Source: Dryas octopetala (lineage: Eukaryota; Streptophyta; Magnoliopsida; Rosales; Rosaceae). Taken from it: a stretch of DNA of 64,000 nucleotides. Positions within the stretch are counted from its first letter, which is position 1; each line of letters starts with the position of its first letter. Below, in pieces: positions 26,136-38,256 of the stretch. A model generated the notes under the pieces. The model ran no database searches and had not been told where the DNA came from. It saw nothing but the letters and a program-made list of their open reading frames with translations. A program made the position numbers and the translations under genes. The stretch lies in the NCBI GenBank assembly GCA_963921425.1, contig OY992838.1:6510001-6574000 (forward strand), read 5' to 3'.

Positions 26136-29100
26136 GGAAGCAGAGCTGTCACTCTTCTGAGAGCTTCGTACGATCCTCTACATGGAAGAGGTCAGAGGCC
26201 CATCATTGTCTCAATTATCAGGAGGAGGGTCCGAGTGAGTGAGTGAGCGAGTGAGTGAGTGAGATTACAAGTATTGCATTTGCCTATCTATCTCTATCTA
26301 ATTACTCTAACGGGCTTTTTACCCCTGCCTCGTATATCATACGATTGATGCAAATTCGGGCCTAAGATTCTCTTCGAACTTGCCTAAACTCTCATCCCAT
26401 TTCTTGGTTCTCGCGTTCTACAGAATCTTCCTTTTTCTGACATTTTCAGTCATAAATTTTTCTAAGTGAGGGAGATGAGGAAATCTTATATACATATATG
26501 TCATATATATGAGAGATAAGCTCTTAAATACTTCTGGTTCTCTTTGGCTTAACCTGTTTGTGAGGTATTTTATTAACCATCTTTATCTTAACTTTAAATA
26601 AAAAGATTAACGAATATTTAAATTGTTTGGACAATTTAATGGGCAGAAATAATGTGAAAGAGGCAATTCCTGCACTGGTCCATTAGTGGATCCGCTAGTG
26701 GACACAAGCATTTGTCAATAATAAACAAATGATACAATCAGAGAAAAAATAAATTAGAGATGAATTTATGTCTAATGTGTTCTCTTTCTCATCACATTAT
26801 TATTTGAGCTTTTATCTCTCTTCACTCAACGAGAATAGAGACACATAAAATAATACAATTATGAACTATTTTATGTGAATTTTTCTCTATAAAATTATAT
26901 GTATCAAGATAATAGCATTGATCAACATGAAACGCTGATCATAGTGTATATCAATTTACTTGTATCAATTCAGCATTTCAGTTAAGGTCGACCATGAGAT
27001 TCTAGAGACTCGAGCAAATCATGAAAATATAATTTTCAATCTCTTACGTATATTATTTGAGACTGATATAATATATGCATATATCCAAAATATATAAAAT
27101 TTGAAAACGTTCCACATTTAGGAGTCTGGAGCAATTACCTCCTTCTTCACCTCTTAGGATCCACGTACGTTAACTTCAGTTAGTGAATGGGATCCAACAT
27201 AAATAGTTTTAGGTAAATAACGATTTCATGTGGTAAAATTAAGCTTATTTAAACTTACAAAATTCGTAGGTGTAGAGGAGGATATGTACAATGTTTGTCA
27301 TAGTTATAATATGAGTAGTAGCGCATGAAGAATATTAGAGATGTTGCTTGTTACAGATTAGACCTAAGAATTTATCTTAACTCAGTCCTCGTAATTAAAT
27401 CATATCCAATCCACTCGTTGGGAATCCAAATCAAATCACATTTAATCTTCTTTTTTTTTTTTGGCCACTAATCACATTTAATCTCTATTTTTTTTGGCCA
27501 ATCACATTTAATCTTTAGAAATAGAGAAATGCTATCTATATCAATCTTCGCAAATGGCTTACCAATATGCCATAACATGGAAAATGAAGTGCTCGACTGC
27601 TCGCACGTAACCCTTTATTACTAAGCGAAAAAAAGTAAAAAACAATAAATTTTGACTCGATTGAATCTATCATAGGTTGTAAAAATCGGAGAATTAATGG
27701 AATTTCTCGTTTGGAGGACCTTATTTGATGATGGGACTGTGATGGAAAGCTGGCACTGGCAGCACAGTTAGCAAGAAAATAGCTGCAGTAATATTAAGCT
27801 TGAAAATCCTTCATTTTCAATTTCCAAAAACAAAAAAAATCTTCCATAATCCTATCTTCTTTAAATGAGCATGCAAGTGGACCCTTCTTTTTACCAAAAT
27901 TACGCCAGGAGATTCAACACTGAAGATTTTGCATTTATTGGGTAATTATTATGTCCACACTCCAATTTTACCCAAGTCTATATTTGTAGTCCAAAGACCA
28001 AATTAACTTGAAGAAGAGGCCAAAAAAAAAAAAGAAGAGGCAAAAGTACAAGGTCAAAAATTGAATAAAATGGATAATAAACAACAAAATTGACCTCATT
28101 CTTTTCACCAAACTTGCACGCTTGTAGACTGCCAAGAATGAACAAAAGGAGAAAGACAATATGAAAGAAAACGTGAGTGAATTTGTGGGAGTGTAAGCAA
28201 AGTGAGGGTGACATGCGTTCCACTCCATCATCAATGGAGATCTTGTTGATAGCATAAGAATCTAGTATCTTAGACCTCTTTATTTATTGCATATTAATAT
28301 TAAGTTGGATTCTTAATTCAAGTACTACCTCTAGATGAATCACAATCCCTAAGAATTAAGAACTTCCATGAATTATAAGTTAGGATCTTAACCTAGCTTA
28401 CAATACTACTGCCATTAAGACTTTCTTTCTCGAAGGATCATGATCCTCCACTACATCATCTACAGATTCTACAGTATCTAATCACTTTTTTCTTAGACAA
28501 TCATAATTTTTAAACCCCAATATTTGCAACTTCAGTATTTTTTTCTTAGATTACTTTTTCATTGCATCCCTACTGATTTCGCCGTCGAAGAGTCCTTGAT
28601 GTCCCTTAAACTTGATAGTTGTTTTTATGTGATTTTTGCATTGACTAAATAGCCGTTCAGTTCTGTGGAAAGTTTGTGATCCCACAAAATCAATGCTTCA
28701 CTCAAATTCAAAATATATGGCATTTAACTATATATAATTATCATTGACCAAAAAAAAAAACTATATATAATTATCAAAGGATTATACATCAAATATTAAG
28801 GTAAAAGACTAGGAAATATAAGCTCGGTTGGGAGATGAGAATTCATAAGACTATCCCCATATAATTGAGACATAGGAGGTCATAGATGATAAAGATGATA
28901 TGTTTAATTCGACTTGTAAGTTAGAGTCTTCAAAATTTCTCATGAATTCCGGAGCTAAAAATGCATTCTATTTTCTGAAACTGTTTGTACAAAGCTAAGG
29001 ACCATACATGTGACCGAAAGGAGATGTAAACCCTTAAGCAAAATTGTTACATATACATGAGCTCAAAAAAGTAGAAAGAAAGAAAATTGAAGTACAAGCC

Positions 29101-29233
29101 CTGCTAGCGAGAGCTAGGTGAAAAATAATTATCCCCTGTAATACCCACTAACTCAGAGGATAATCTAATTTCTCTCTTAATTTCCCTTTTTTTTTTTTCT
29201 CTCTTTTTATACAAATCTATTTTGTGGGGACGA

Positions 29234-31031
29234 TTATTTCAGAAGGATGATGTGGGAATCACAAGAACTCATGCAGTCTTTGTTTGTCTTCCAATGGTCA
29301 GCGATGTCCTTAGCTATCGCAACAGCATCATAGGCAGTTCCCAACAGGCCTTTTCTTGTGAAGCCAACTGTGTACAGTCCATTACCTCCTTTCCAGCAGT
29401 TGGGAAAGGCTGTTTTGGGCATCCCATCCTTGGTGAAAAAATCACAATCCTGCATTACAAAAATCAAAGCAAATATATATTAGCCGATCCTCTTATAAAA
29501 TATCTGACATATTAGATTCTCCGACTACACATATTAAGTTGTGAAACAGTTAATTTGACATGGTGTCGTAAAATATACAAAGGGTATGTTCAAAAAGTGC
29601 AGAAGAGCCCAACTGGTTTTATTCTTTTTTGCATGGAGAAAAGAAGGGATTTGTAGGTATGTGACTGTGTGACCTAGGCTCCGTGGCATGTGTCCAAAGA
29701 GAAAAGTGACGGGTGATAGCATAATAAGATAGAAGTAAAAACTAAAAGTGCAAGCTGGTCATGCTTACCTTAAGCCAAGTAGGCACGTTGCTCTTGTACC
29801 CAGTTGCTAAGATTATAGAATCAAACTCCCTTTCTTGTCCATTCATAAATTTGGCTCCGTTCCTTGTTATCTCTTTCACACCTTCCACCACCTGCAAGCA
29901 AATTCCCAACAACATTAGCAAAACTGTTGCTAAAGAAAAAAAAAAAAAAAAAAAAAAGTAAAAAGAGATTCAAATATGCAGCATCGAATGTTGGTGCGAA
30001 AAGTACCTTTATTTTGCCAGATTGTATTTGTGACAATGCTCCAACATCAAGCACTGGGGTTTTTCCGGTGGCGTTTTTGAGCTCAATTGGGCCGGTTTTG
30101 GGCCGCCGGAGACCCAATTGGTCTGTGTTGCCTAGAATGAAGTTGGCCACAAGCAAGAGGATCCCGTCCACAAGCTTCAAAGGTAGCCATTTGAGAAGTG
30201 CCATTGCAATTCCAAAGGTTGAGAAGCCAAACATTTCTCTTGGTAAAACATGGACCTATGTCACCAAAATTACTCAATAAGAACTATGCCATAACAATGT
30301 GGGAATTGGGTAACCTTATCCCAATGAGGGATAACATTATCATTAATAGTCAAGAATAGAGAGAGACTTACAGTGTTTCTAACAACCATATGAGGGATTG
30401 CATTGTGTCTGCAAAGGTCCAAGCTGACTTCCATGCCAGAATTGCCACACCCAATAACCAAAACCCTTTGGCTTCTGAAATCAGAGCCAGACTTGTAGAG
30501 ACTGGTGTGAAGAATAGGCCCTTGAAAATTTTCAACCCCACCAATTTCTGGTATCACAGGCTCAGCATTCTCACCTGTGGCCACAATAAGCCACCTAGAA
30601 ATGTACTCAAAATCCTGAGTCTTCACGGTCCAAAACCCAGAGTTCGAATCAAACTCAGCGGTCTGAACCGCTTGGTTGAACCGGGGTTTGATTGAGAAGT
30701 GTGAAGCGTAGGACTCAAGGTATGAAATGAACTGGTGTTTTGTTGGGTACCTTGGAAAATCTTCAGGGAACCCCATTAGAGGAAGCTCGCAGAACTGTTT
30801 GGGGAGGTGAAGCTTGAGACGGTCGTAGGTCTTCTGCTGCCATAGAGAGGCTATGCAGTCGCTTTTCTCAAGAATCAGAGAAGGGACGCCATGGTTGGAG
30901 AGGCAAGCTGCGACTGCGAGACCAGATGGTCCTGCGCCTACGATTATAGGGCCTTGAACAAAAAACCCAGAATTTGGATTTTGTTCTTGGTCTTGGTCTT
31001 GTTTTTGTTCTTGGTATTTGCAAGAACCCAT
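29234..31031 (-). CDS. YUC4: YUCCA flavin monooxygenase (indole-3-pyruvate monooxygenase)
   Basis: Converts indole-3-pyruvate to indole-3-acetic acid with NADPH and O2, the last step of the main auxin pathway. Four exons: 30372-31031, 30007-30255, 29769-29891, 29234-29449, all in phase and with GT-AG introns, giving 415 residues, the normal family length. The start is the ATG at 31031 (MGSCKYQE). The frame is open upstream without another ATG. The FAD-binding GAGPSG is at residues 32-37, the NADPH-binding GCGNSG at 194-199 and the ATGY motif at 332-335. The FMO-type stretch [15 protein letters not shown] lies in exon 2 and [10 protein letters not shown] with [10 protein letters not shown] in exon 4. 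From memory of the family it is closest to YUC4 (ends in a HII-type tail). The paralogue number is less certain than the family. An odd QDQDQEQ run precedes the conserved core. It is complete and apparently functional. Confidence 0.93.
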
Positions 31032-32806
31032 GTAGGAAAATCCCAAGAAAATGTGAAGTTAAGTGAAAGAAAGTGAAAAAGAAAGTGTGAGAAAGTGAGA
31101 GAGAGAAACCTCTCTGTTTCTTTTTACTTGCCCTGTGGGTTTAGACTCTGTTATGGCTCTGTTTCTTTCACTCTGTTTCGATGAGGGAAAATATTGCGTG
31201 TGTGGGAATTTAAAGAGAGGGTTTAATGGATTTTTTAAAAAAGAAAAAAGAAAAAGGGAAGAGGGTTTAATGGGAAGATTCAATACAAAGCGAATCAGGG
31301 ATTGAGGAGGTCTGAGGACTGAAGGCCTTTAAATGCATTGAAAACAGAGTTTTATGAGAGAGAAAACACAGAGAGAGTGAGTAATGGAGGCGTGAAGGTT
31401 AAGGAAAGGATTTGGTGGTTGCTCTTCTTCTCAAGGCTATTTTCTTCTCAGCCTCTTCTTCTCTCTCTGCTGCAGAGTTTTTGGGGGTGTAGTGTTAAGT
31501 GTAGGAGGCAATGGGGTAAAGGCAAGATATAAATACATTAATGGATGTGAGCTTTGAATTTTCAGTTGAATTTTTAGGAACAATGTCATGTCCCACTCGC
31601 GCCTTGCAACATTGGTTTGTGCACTCTTGAGTCTTGGCTTTATTTTGTTTGGTCTCTTCAAACAACCTAACAGGTTGAAGTTGAAACATACCCATCGACA
31701 ATTGCTAAGATGGGTACGAAGAAAAAAGAGGGAAACACAACATTTTGTATGTGCTTGATACTAAAAGTGCATATTGATCTTGTAGCATACGCATTGGAAG
31801 ACATATGAGCAAATCACTTTTCTCTTTCTTGGACATATAAACAAATTTTGAGTTTTCATATAAGCTTTTACATGTACTAAAACCTTTTAGTTGTGGATGG
31901 AATTGAAAGTAAAAAAAAAAAAAAACTGAATTATTTTTTTGAATAAAAATATTGTGTGATCTCAATTAATCATGTGTTGAACTATTTCTTATTATTTTGG
32001 ACTATATGATATTGCCATGTGTAAGGTTTAATATAAGGGACAAGTGAAAGACAATGTATCTAACCATTGAATTTAACACAATAGTTGTGTATAAATAGCA
32101 ATAATACTCATCTAAGGGGTTTAATATAAGAGACAAATAAGGGGTTTAATACTCATCTAATGCATTTAGCCCTTGAATTTAATACAACAGTTGTTTTTTT
32201 TTTATTTTAATAATCATGTGTCATTTAGATTTTGATTTAGAATATTTTCCGACAAATGGAGACTGTGTGTCATTTACTAAACTAAATAGTAATTGACAAC
32301 ACAATAATTAAAATTAATAAATATTGGAGTAAATCTAATTCTTAAACGCATTGTCTCTCACTTATATCTCAAATTAAGTCTCTTAAGTGAGCACTAATGA
32401 ATTAAATTCATAGAGCAATAATAACAAGCAAGCAATATAAAAAAATTCGGAAAATAATAACAAAGAAGTAATAACAAAAATGTGTGTATGAAGGACATTT
32501 AGAAGGCGCGTGGTGTGAAGTGCACAAGGAATGGTTGGCTACATGGTGACGTGAGATGATGCTACGTGGATGCCAAGTAAGCACGGGACTAGTTGTTGCA
32601 TGGTAGGAAGCAGCGGAGATAAATATTTCGTGCGTCACTAGCCGTCCGATCGACCTCAAACTATTGCCTTTCTTGCACCACTTGGCTTAATTCTTGCCGT
32701 CTTCTGCCGGGCAAGATGACAACATAAAAATGCAATTAGATCTTATTTAGTTTTAGCATAATCTTTGAAAAAAAAATTTTGGCTGTGACTGTAATTCCGC
32801 TACATA
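31032..32806 (-). promoter_or_regulatory. Upstream region of the YUCCA gene
   Basis: Leader and promoter side of the YUCCA gene. The first 200 bases are rich in GAAA/GAGA on the minus-strand CT side, as in many plant leaders. Beyond about 31.7 kb it is plain AT-rich DNA with no open gene. No specific operator can be assigned. Confidence 0.35.
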
Positions 32807-32846
32807 AGGTTATACAGTGGTGGAGCCACGAAAACATAGCCATGGG

Positions 32847-33305
32847 CAGTGGCGGCTCAATGAAAAGTGAGACCTAAGACTTTTTACAAAAAGGCCTTCC
32901 AAATATGTTATTCAAAAAATCAGCCAGTAAACTTGCTTCTTTTAGTTTTCGACGAGAGATATTACAAATAATGAGAGAAAAGGAAAAAAACGAGTAGATC
33001 ACAATGCACAAATAAAATAGATGTGAGATATCACCGAAAACAATTCATGAAGCAATTTTTTTTAGTGAAAAGTCTAAGGGAATAAAAAAATCAAAAGTCT
33101 CACTAACAAATAATGAAGAATCTCATGCCTAAACATTAAACAAGAAAATGAAAAAGCCTCTTTATGAATTCTAAGGCTTAATTGGCTAATTATAAATATT
33201 TAAAGTTTTTTTTTAATAGTGTGTCAAATACTTTCAATATGAGGCCTCCTTCAACATGAAGCCTTAGGCACTGGCCTTGCTCGCCTTATGCTTGAGCCGA
33301 CACTG
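32847..33305. mobile_element. Nested hAT-like non-autonomous element, 459 bp
   Basis: Ends cagtggcggctca (32847) and tgagccgacactg (33305) are inverted copies with one mismatch. Flanks gccatggg (32839-32846) and cctatggg (33306-33313) agree at 6 of 8 positions, a worn 8-bp target duplication. It lies wholly inside the larger hAT element near its left end and has no open frame. Confidence 0.75.
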
Positions 33306-33713
33306 CCTATGGGGGCACCATCCTTTCTTTATTAAGGCATTTTCACTTCAGTATTGCTCACCTGATTTCAACTTGCTTCAAAACCTTTTAATCAAAATAG
33401 AAAATAGCTTTAATTGAAATAAAAGTTGTTGCCTTTTAATCAACAAGAAAGAAACTTATATAATATTACAACAGAGAAACATAATAGAGACAAAAACATA
33501 GAGTTATATGTCCTTGTAAATCAATACACTTTTCTTTCCATTACAATATGTCAGGAGTTAGGAGCACAAAATTATCTAGCATCACTACTATATGTCAGCG
33601 GACCACAAAATTTCAGTACCACAAAATATCATATTTTTGTTCTTTACAATTATAGTTGACCCTTACGAGTTTTCATCTTTTGGAACCGTTGCATAATAAC
33701 TTCAATATCAATA

Positions 33714-33950
33714 CTAAGAAAAATGTATTTTCTCAATGTATGCAATCAAGCAATCGTTCATCCATTCATCTCTCATTCGATTGAGTAATCGATTCTTCAC
33801 AATATTCATAGCTGAAAACACTCTCTCTACACTTGTAGTGGCAACAGGTAGAATTAATGCAAGTGTCAAAAGCAAGTAAACTAAAAGGTAAGCTTGATCT
33901 TTCTTTATTTTAACCATTTTTTGTGCAAGATCAGTAAGCCCTTTCAAACC
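33714..33950 (-). pseudogene. hAT transposase C-terminal (hATC dimerisation) remnant
   Basis: The open piece contains LILPVATTSVERVFSAMNIV followed by KNRLLNRMRDEWMNDCLI, the hATC dimerisation region of Ac/TTF-type (zinc finger MYM-like) transposases. The catalytic part and BED zinc finger are missing. It sits inside the hAT element bounded by 32815-34067, so it is a relic of its transposase. Confidence 0.85.
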
Positions 33951-34706
33951 TGAAAATTCAGTATTAGAGCGCGCATGTCCATGATGTAGTTCTCAAGTTG
34001 ATCTTTTTCCCCCAAAAGTTGAGTGGGGCCTCGTGTCCCCCCTGGTCCTCACGTGGCTCCACCACTGAGGTTATGAATTTATATGTGATTTTATGGATGA
34101 ACGACAGATTTTTTAAATTATAAGTTTAAGGTTTAGTTTAATCTTTGAAAGCGTCTTTACTCAATAACGTTTTTGTTAAAATTTTCTATCAAAAGTATAA
34201 GTATTTGCTGTAAATTCACTTGAAAACATTCATTGATGTCCTAAAATATGGATTGTTACTATCATTGAATTAGGCCGGATATAAGATATTCTCAACTTCT
34301 CATTTTTATTATATGAGGACATCCTTATTTGAAACTTTATCCTTTTACTTGTTTATATCAAATGCTTTTAGTCCTTTTAAAAATAATGGTATCACCAAGG
34401 GATGAGGCAAGTGATAGGCCAAACTTTATTTATAGTATCATGTCAGATTTTGGGCCTTTAATGGATGAAGCAAACTCATAGTTAAATTTAATTCAAGATA
34501 AAATCATAGTATATTTGATCTAATTCAAATTAGAGCCAATCGTACTAATCAATAAACAAAAAAATCTAACATTTTCATTATTTCATCAATATCAATAAAG
34601 TAGTTTTTATTAAATAATAAAATAATATTTACTATAACTATTTATCTTGTCTACTGGAGTGACAAATTTATGAGGTAGTAAATTTTCATGTCAAAGTGCC
34701 ACAAGT

Positions 34707-35332
34707 AGAGGTGTACATCAGGTCGGGCCGGCCTGCGTTCGGCATGGACACTACCCGTTTAAAGTCGGCCTGTCCAGGCTCAACCTGTAATTAAGTGGGC
34801 CGGGCCGAGCCTAACCCGTACTTATGGGGCGGGTCAAGCCAAAGTTTTTTATCTTGTTAGGCTACCCGACATGAGCCCGTCATGGGTTAGGCCGGCTTGA
34901 GCCCGTTGCCCAAGCCCCGTTACAGGCCGTCTAGTTTATATTAGTTTCTCAATTATTTTTTAAAAATTTAAAGACTAATTTTTAGTTCCATAAATAAAAA
35001 TATTTCCAAAAAACTAAATACAATTATATATTCAATTACAAACTTATTTCTTATTAATTGATATTTTTTTAAAATTTATATTGTCATTGTTAATTAATTT
35101 TAAAAATTAAGACTTTGATTTATTAAATAATAAAATAAATTAAAATAATTAATCGAGTTGGCCCGGCCCGACATGACCCATTATGGGATAGGCCATGGTT
35201 CGGACATAGCTTAAGATTTAAAATAATTAGACTGAGCCGACCCGGCCCAATTATCAAATGGGCCGACCCAAACACATCACAAATTAGTCGATTTTAAACG
35301 AGTCAGACTGACCCGGTCCATTGTACACCTCT
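34707..35332. mobile_element. GGCC-rich inverted-repeat transposon (MITE-like), 626 bp
   Basis: It starts agaggtgtaca (34707) and ends with its exact complement tgtacacctct (35332). The outer parts are rich in GGGCCGG/CCGGCCC words in inverted order around an AT-rich centre. Flanks cacaagt and cacataagt suggest an imperfect target duplication. It has no coding capacity. Elements with this kind of end are usually hAT-type miniature transposons. Confidence 0.65.
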
Positions 35333-35339
35333 GCACATA

Positions 35340-36361
35340 AGTTAGTAAAAGATACTTTTAGCTTATATATATATTTGCTACCTCCATTTAAGATGCTCTT
35401 TAGACACAATATATAAACACATGGCAATTGCATATATTATCCTAGCTAATGCCCTATCTATCTACTATCTAGCAAGTAGCAAAGCTAAGACAATATAATG
35501 TATTAATGTTGATCTGTACTTGTCGAAAGCTGGTGAGACACCAAAGCTAGACTCAAAGAGACAAGGAGAACAAAGCTTAGGAGTCAATGAAGAAATAAGA
35601 TCCCAACAATCTCAATTGCATGATGCATGGTGTTTGGATTCAATATAAATTGACATAAGACACAATTGCATGATGCATGGTGTTTGGATTCAATATAAAT
35701 TGACATAAGACACAATCTAGGTTAGAGAAACCAAATCTAGGGTAAATATCTTTATTCTTTGCGGAATATATACTTAGTTGGACACTTGGACCACATTAAT
35801 TCAGCTGCTAGCTAGCTAGCTACCTAGGTATGACCTACCGCTATATATCATATTAATTAATATCTCTTTCTTCAATCTTAACACCTGTTGTTTCTAGAGA
35901 ACTAGGCATGTATATGCAGGCCAAGCTGGCTTGAGTTTTGTCTTGCTGCCACTTCACCTAAGGTGAAACTATATAGAATATTAATTCTTTAATGTTCAAT
36001 TAAATCTTTGGCCAAAAAGTCAAAGGTTCTGCCTAAATAAATTAACGATTGTATCACCCAAATTACCCTATATAAGCTGGCTAATGAAAGTCTGGTTTGA
36101 CTTTTTATAAACCCTAATTAATCTAATATATGGGAAAAAGAAGACACTTTTGGCTTTCTAGAAGAATGAAATGCATCTTGCGTCCCTGTAAAGTAGATTT
36201 TTGTCTACAAAATTAGAACTTTCATCACATTCGTATTTTTTTTTTTTAACAACGTGCGCCAATGTAAAATAAGAATAATGTTATACTTATAAATTCTTCT
36301 TGATTATATATAAAACCATTTCATTTCATGACATGGCACGTACACCATATATATTGTCCTT
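35340..36361. other. Intergenic DNA, no gene seen
   Basis: AT-rich DNA between transposons. Apart from the 50-bp tandem duplication, no structure was found. Confidence 0.45.
35615..35714. repeat. 50-bp tandem duplication
   Basis: Two identical adjacent 50-bp units, each beginning attgcatgatgcatggtgtt (35615-35664, 35665-35714). The lack of differences suggests a recent event. Confidence 0.95.
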
Positions 36362-36738
36362 CAAAGAAAATTGAAACATCCATACCAAAATTGATTGGTA
36401 ATAAGAGGAGAGACCCAAAACATTTATAAACACTTACGCAAGACTAGATATATAATTTTCTAATGTGGAGCAACACACTCCACATTCTCATATACTCCTG
36501 CAAGTATAACATTACTTAAGCCAAACACGTAGACAACTTATATTGGATGACATGGAACAAGTGTGGTCACTCGGTTTAACACACATGGTGAACATGCTCT
36601 GATACCACGAAGAAATTAAAACATTTATCCTAAAACTGATTAGCAATATATAAGAGAACAAACACAAGATATTTCTAAGCACTTACACAAGGCTATATTA
36701 TTTTCCAATATAGGACAACACAGTCCACATTCTCACAA
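36362..36738 (-). mobile_element. TRIM retrotransposon (terminal-repeat in miniature), 377 bp
   Basis: Two similar direct repeats, 36362-36493 and 36608-36738, flank a middle of about 115 bp. Directly inside the right-hand repeat, on the minus strand, lies tggtatcagagc (36596-36607), the primer site for initiator tRNA-Met. Five-base direct repeats tcctt (36357-36361 and 36739-36743) flank the whole. It has no coding sequence. LTRs of about 130 bp, a tRNA-Met site and minute size define a TRIM element. Confidence 0.8.
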
Positions 36739-37073
36739 TCCTTAATGATGTGTTATGTGTAATTGAAACACATTTAACCAAATCAATAGGGTAAAAGTAG
36801 CACAACATAATGAACTATATATCTTACAAGAGGATATATATAAGTAATACTAGAATTACAAATTACTATTGTTCAAATTTGTTAAATATATCTCAACTGA
36901 TGTAACAATATTTTATTTATTCATAGTTGGATCCACTTTGAATCTCATTTATTTATACTAATAAAGAATTGCTATATATATCATCTGTTACACAGTTGGT
37001 AATCAAAAGTTGGGGTGTCCGTTAAATGATAAGGATTTTTTTATTTTTTTTGGTTTCATAATATAGACATTGT

Positions 37074-37730
37074 CAAGGAATAAAATTTCGGGTTTCGAGG
37101 AAATTTCGATGGAATTTCGACGGAAATTTCGAAGATTTTTAAATTTCGACAAAAATTAGACGGAAATGACGGAAATTTCTATCAAAATACGGAAATTTTG
37201 AATGAAACTTTACCATATGTTTATTTAACATATTATCTACTAAATTGATAAAAAAAATTGAAGAAACCAAATTATATAGTAGGTTTTATGTGATATAAGA
37301 TGAATATAATGCACGCTGGAGACAAATACTGTTAAATAAAATTAGTATATTATTTATACTATATAATCTATACACTAAACCCTATGTATTTTATAATCTA
37401 TATTTTATATTGTTTAAGATATGGTATATGATATTAGAGTTTAGGCCATTTAGGGTATTTTAAATTATTTTTTATATAAAAATATATTATAGTTTACTAG
37501 TTTAGGGTTTAAAAACAATTAAATGAAACTCCAAAATGGTCAAACGAAACTCCAAACCATTTTTTTTCTTTATAATTGCCCAAAGGCCTCAATCCCTAAT
37601 CAATCCTAAACCTTTTAATTTTTTTTTAATTTTTTTTTCTTCTTTTTCTTTCCTTCCTTTTCTCTTTTTTTTTTCTTCTTTTTCCTTCCTTTCCTTTCTT
37701 CTCCCCCCGAGTTCAGCAGCTTCAGCTCCA

Positions 37731-37803
<73 letters not shown>

Positions 37804-38256
37804 CCCCCTGCCATCCCTCATACCGTCGCCCCCCCACCGTCGCCCCCCTGCCGTAGCCCCCCCGCCGTCGCCCCCCTGCCGTAGCCCCTCGCCGTCGCCC
37901 CCCTGCCGTCGCCCCCTTGTTGCCCCTCTGCCATCGCCTCTTTCTCCTTCGATCTCCCCCATGCCGCTGCCGCTGCCGCTGCAACCCTGCCGCTGCTGCC
38001 CTGCCGCCCCCCGCCACCTCTTCTTTCTCCCTCGACTGTGCAGGTGAGGTAAGTTGGTCTGGGTTATTGGGTTGCTGTGTAGGTGTCGAAATTTCGCTAA
38101 ATTTTGACGAAATTTCGACGAAATTCAAAAGATTTTGGCTGTTAGGGGGTTCAAAATTTCGCCCGAAATTTCGAATATTTCGCCGAAACATTTCGAATTT
38201 TTGTCGAATCAGTGTTAAAATTTCGGACCCCCTCAAAATCGAAATTTAAACCCTTG
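37074..38256. mobile_element. hAT-like non-autonomous element with AAATTTCG ends, 1183 bp
   Basis: It starts caaggaataaaatttcgg and ends aaatttaaacccttg. The two ends are imperfect inverted copies. A perfect 8-bp target duplication gacattgt lies at 37066-37073 and 38257-38264. Both end regions are packed with the word aaatttcg/cgaaattt. The middle is a polypyrimidine and CT array followed by GC-rich cgtcgccccc repeats. Open frames across it are low-complexity and not credible proteins. A second, truncated copy occurs at 59947-60240. Confidence 0.85.
37734..37803. repeat. (CT)n microsatellite
   Basis: About 70 bases of near-perfect CT repeat inside the hAT-like element, preceded by a T/C-rich tract from about 37610. 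Confidence 0.9.

Larger units (their letters stand above)
24300..29230. other. Gene-poor intergenic DNA with GA/CT microsatellites
   Basis: No protein gene recognised. The part at 25400-26300 differs from its surroundings. It has a TC array, a GA array, a TATA-like cttatatatggcgg at about 25907, and less AT-rich sequence, which resembles a plant promoter plus leader. I searched by eye for common conserved microRNAs (156, 159, 160, 164, 166, 167, 172, 390, 396 and others) and found none. The rest is AT-rich. Confidence 0.4.
32815..34067 (-). mobile_element. Deleted hAT-family transposon
   Basis: Terminal inverted repeats cagtggtggagccacg at 32815 and its complement ending at 34067. The 8-bp target duplication is aggttata (32807-32814) and aggttatg (34068-34075), one mismatch. 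This end sequence and 8-bp duplication are typical of hAT elements. The inside keeps only the C-terminal piece of the transposase on the minus strand (33714-33950) and carries a second, nested element at 32847-33305. It is non-autonomous. Confidence 0.88.

Noticed and set aside
37589-38236. 215-codon open frame on the minus strand
   Set aside because: It runs through CT/GA and gcc/cgtcgcc simple repeats inside a hAT-like element. The product is Arg/Glu/Gly low-complexity with no domain.
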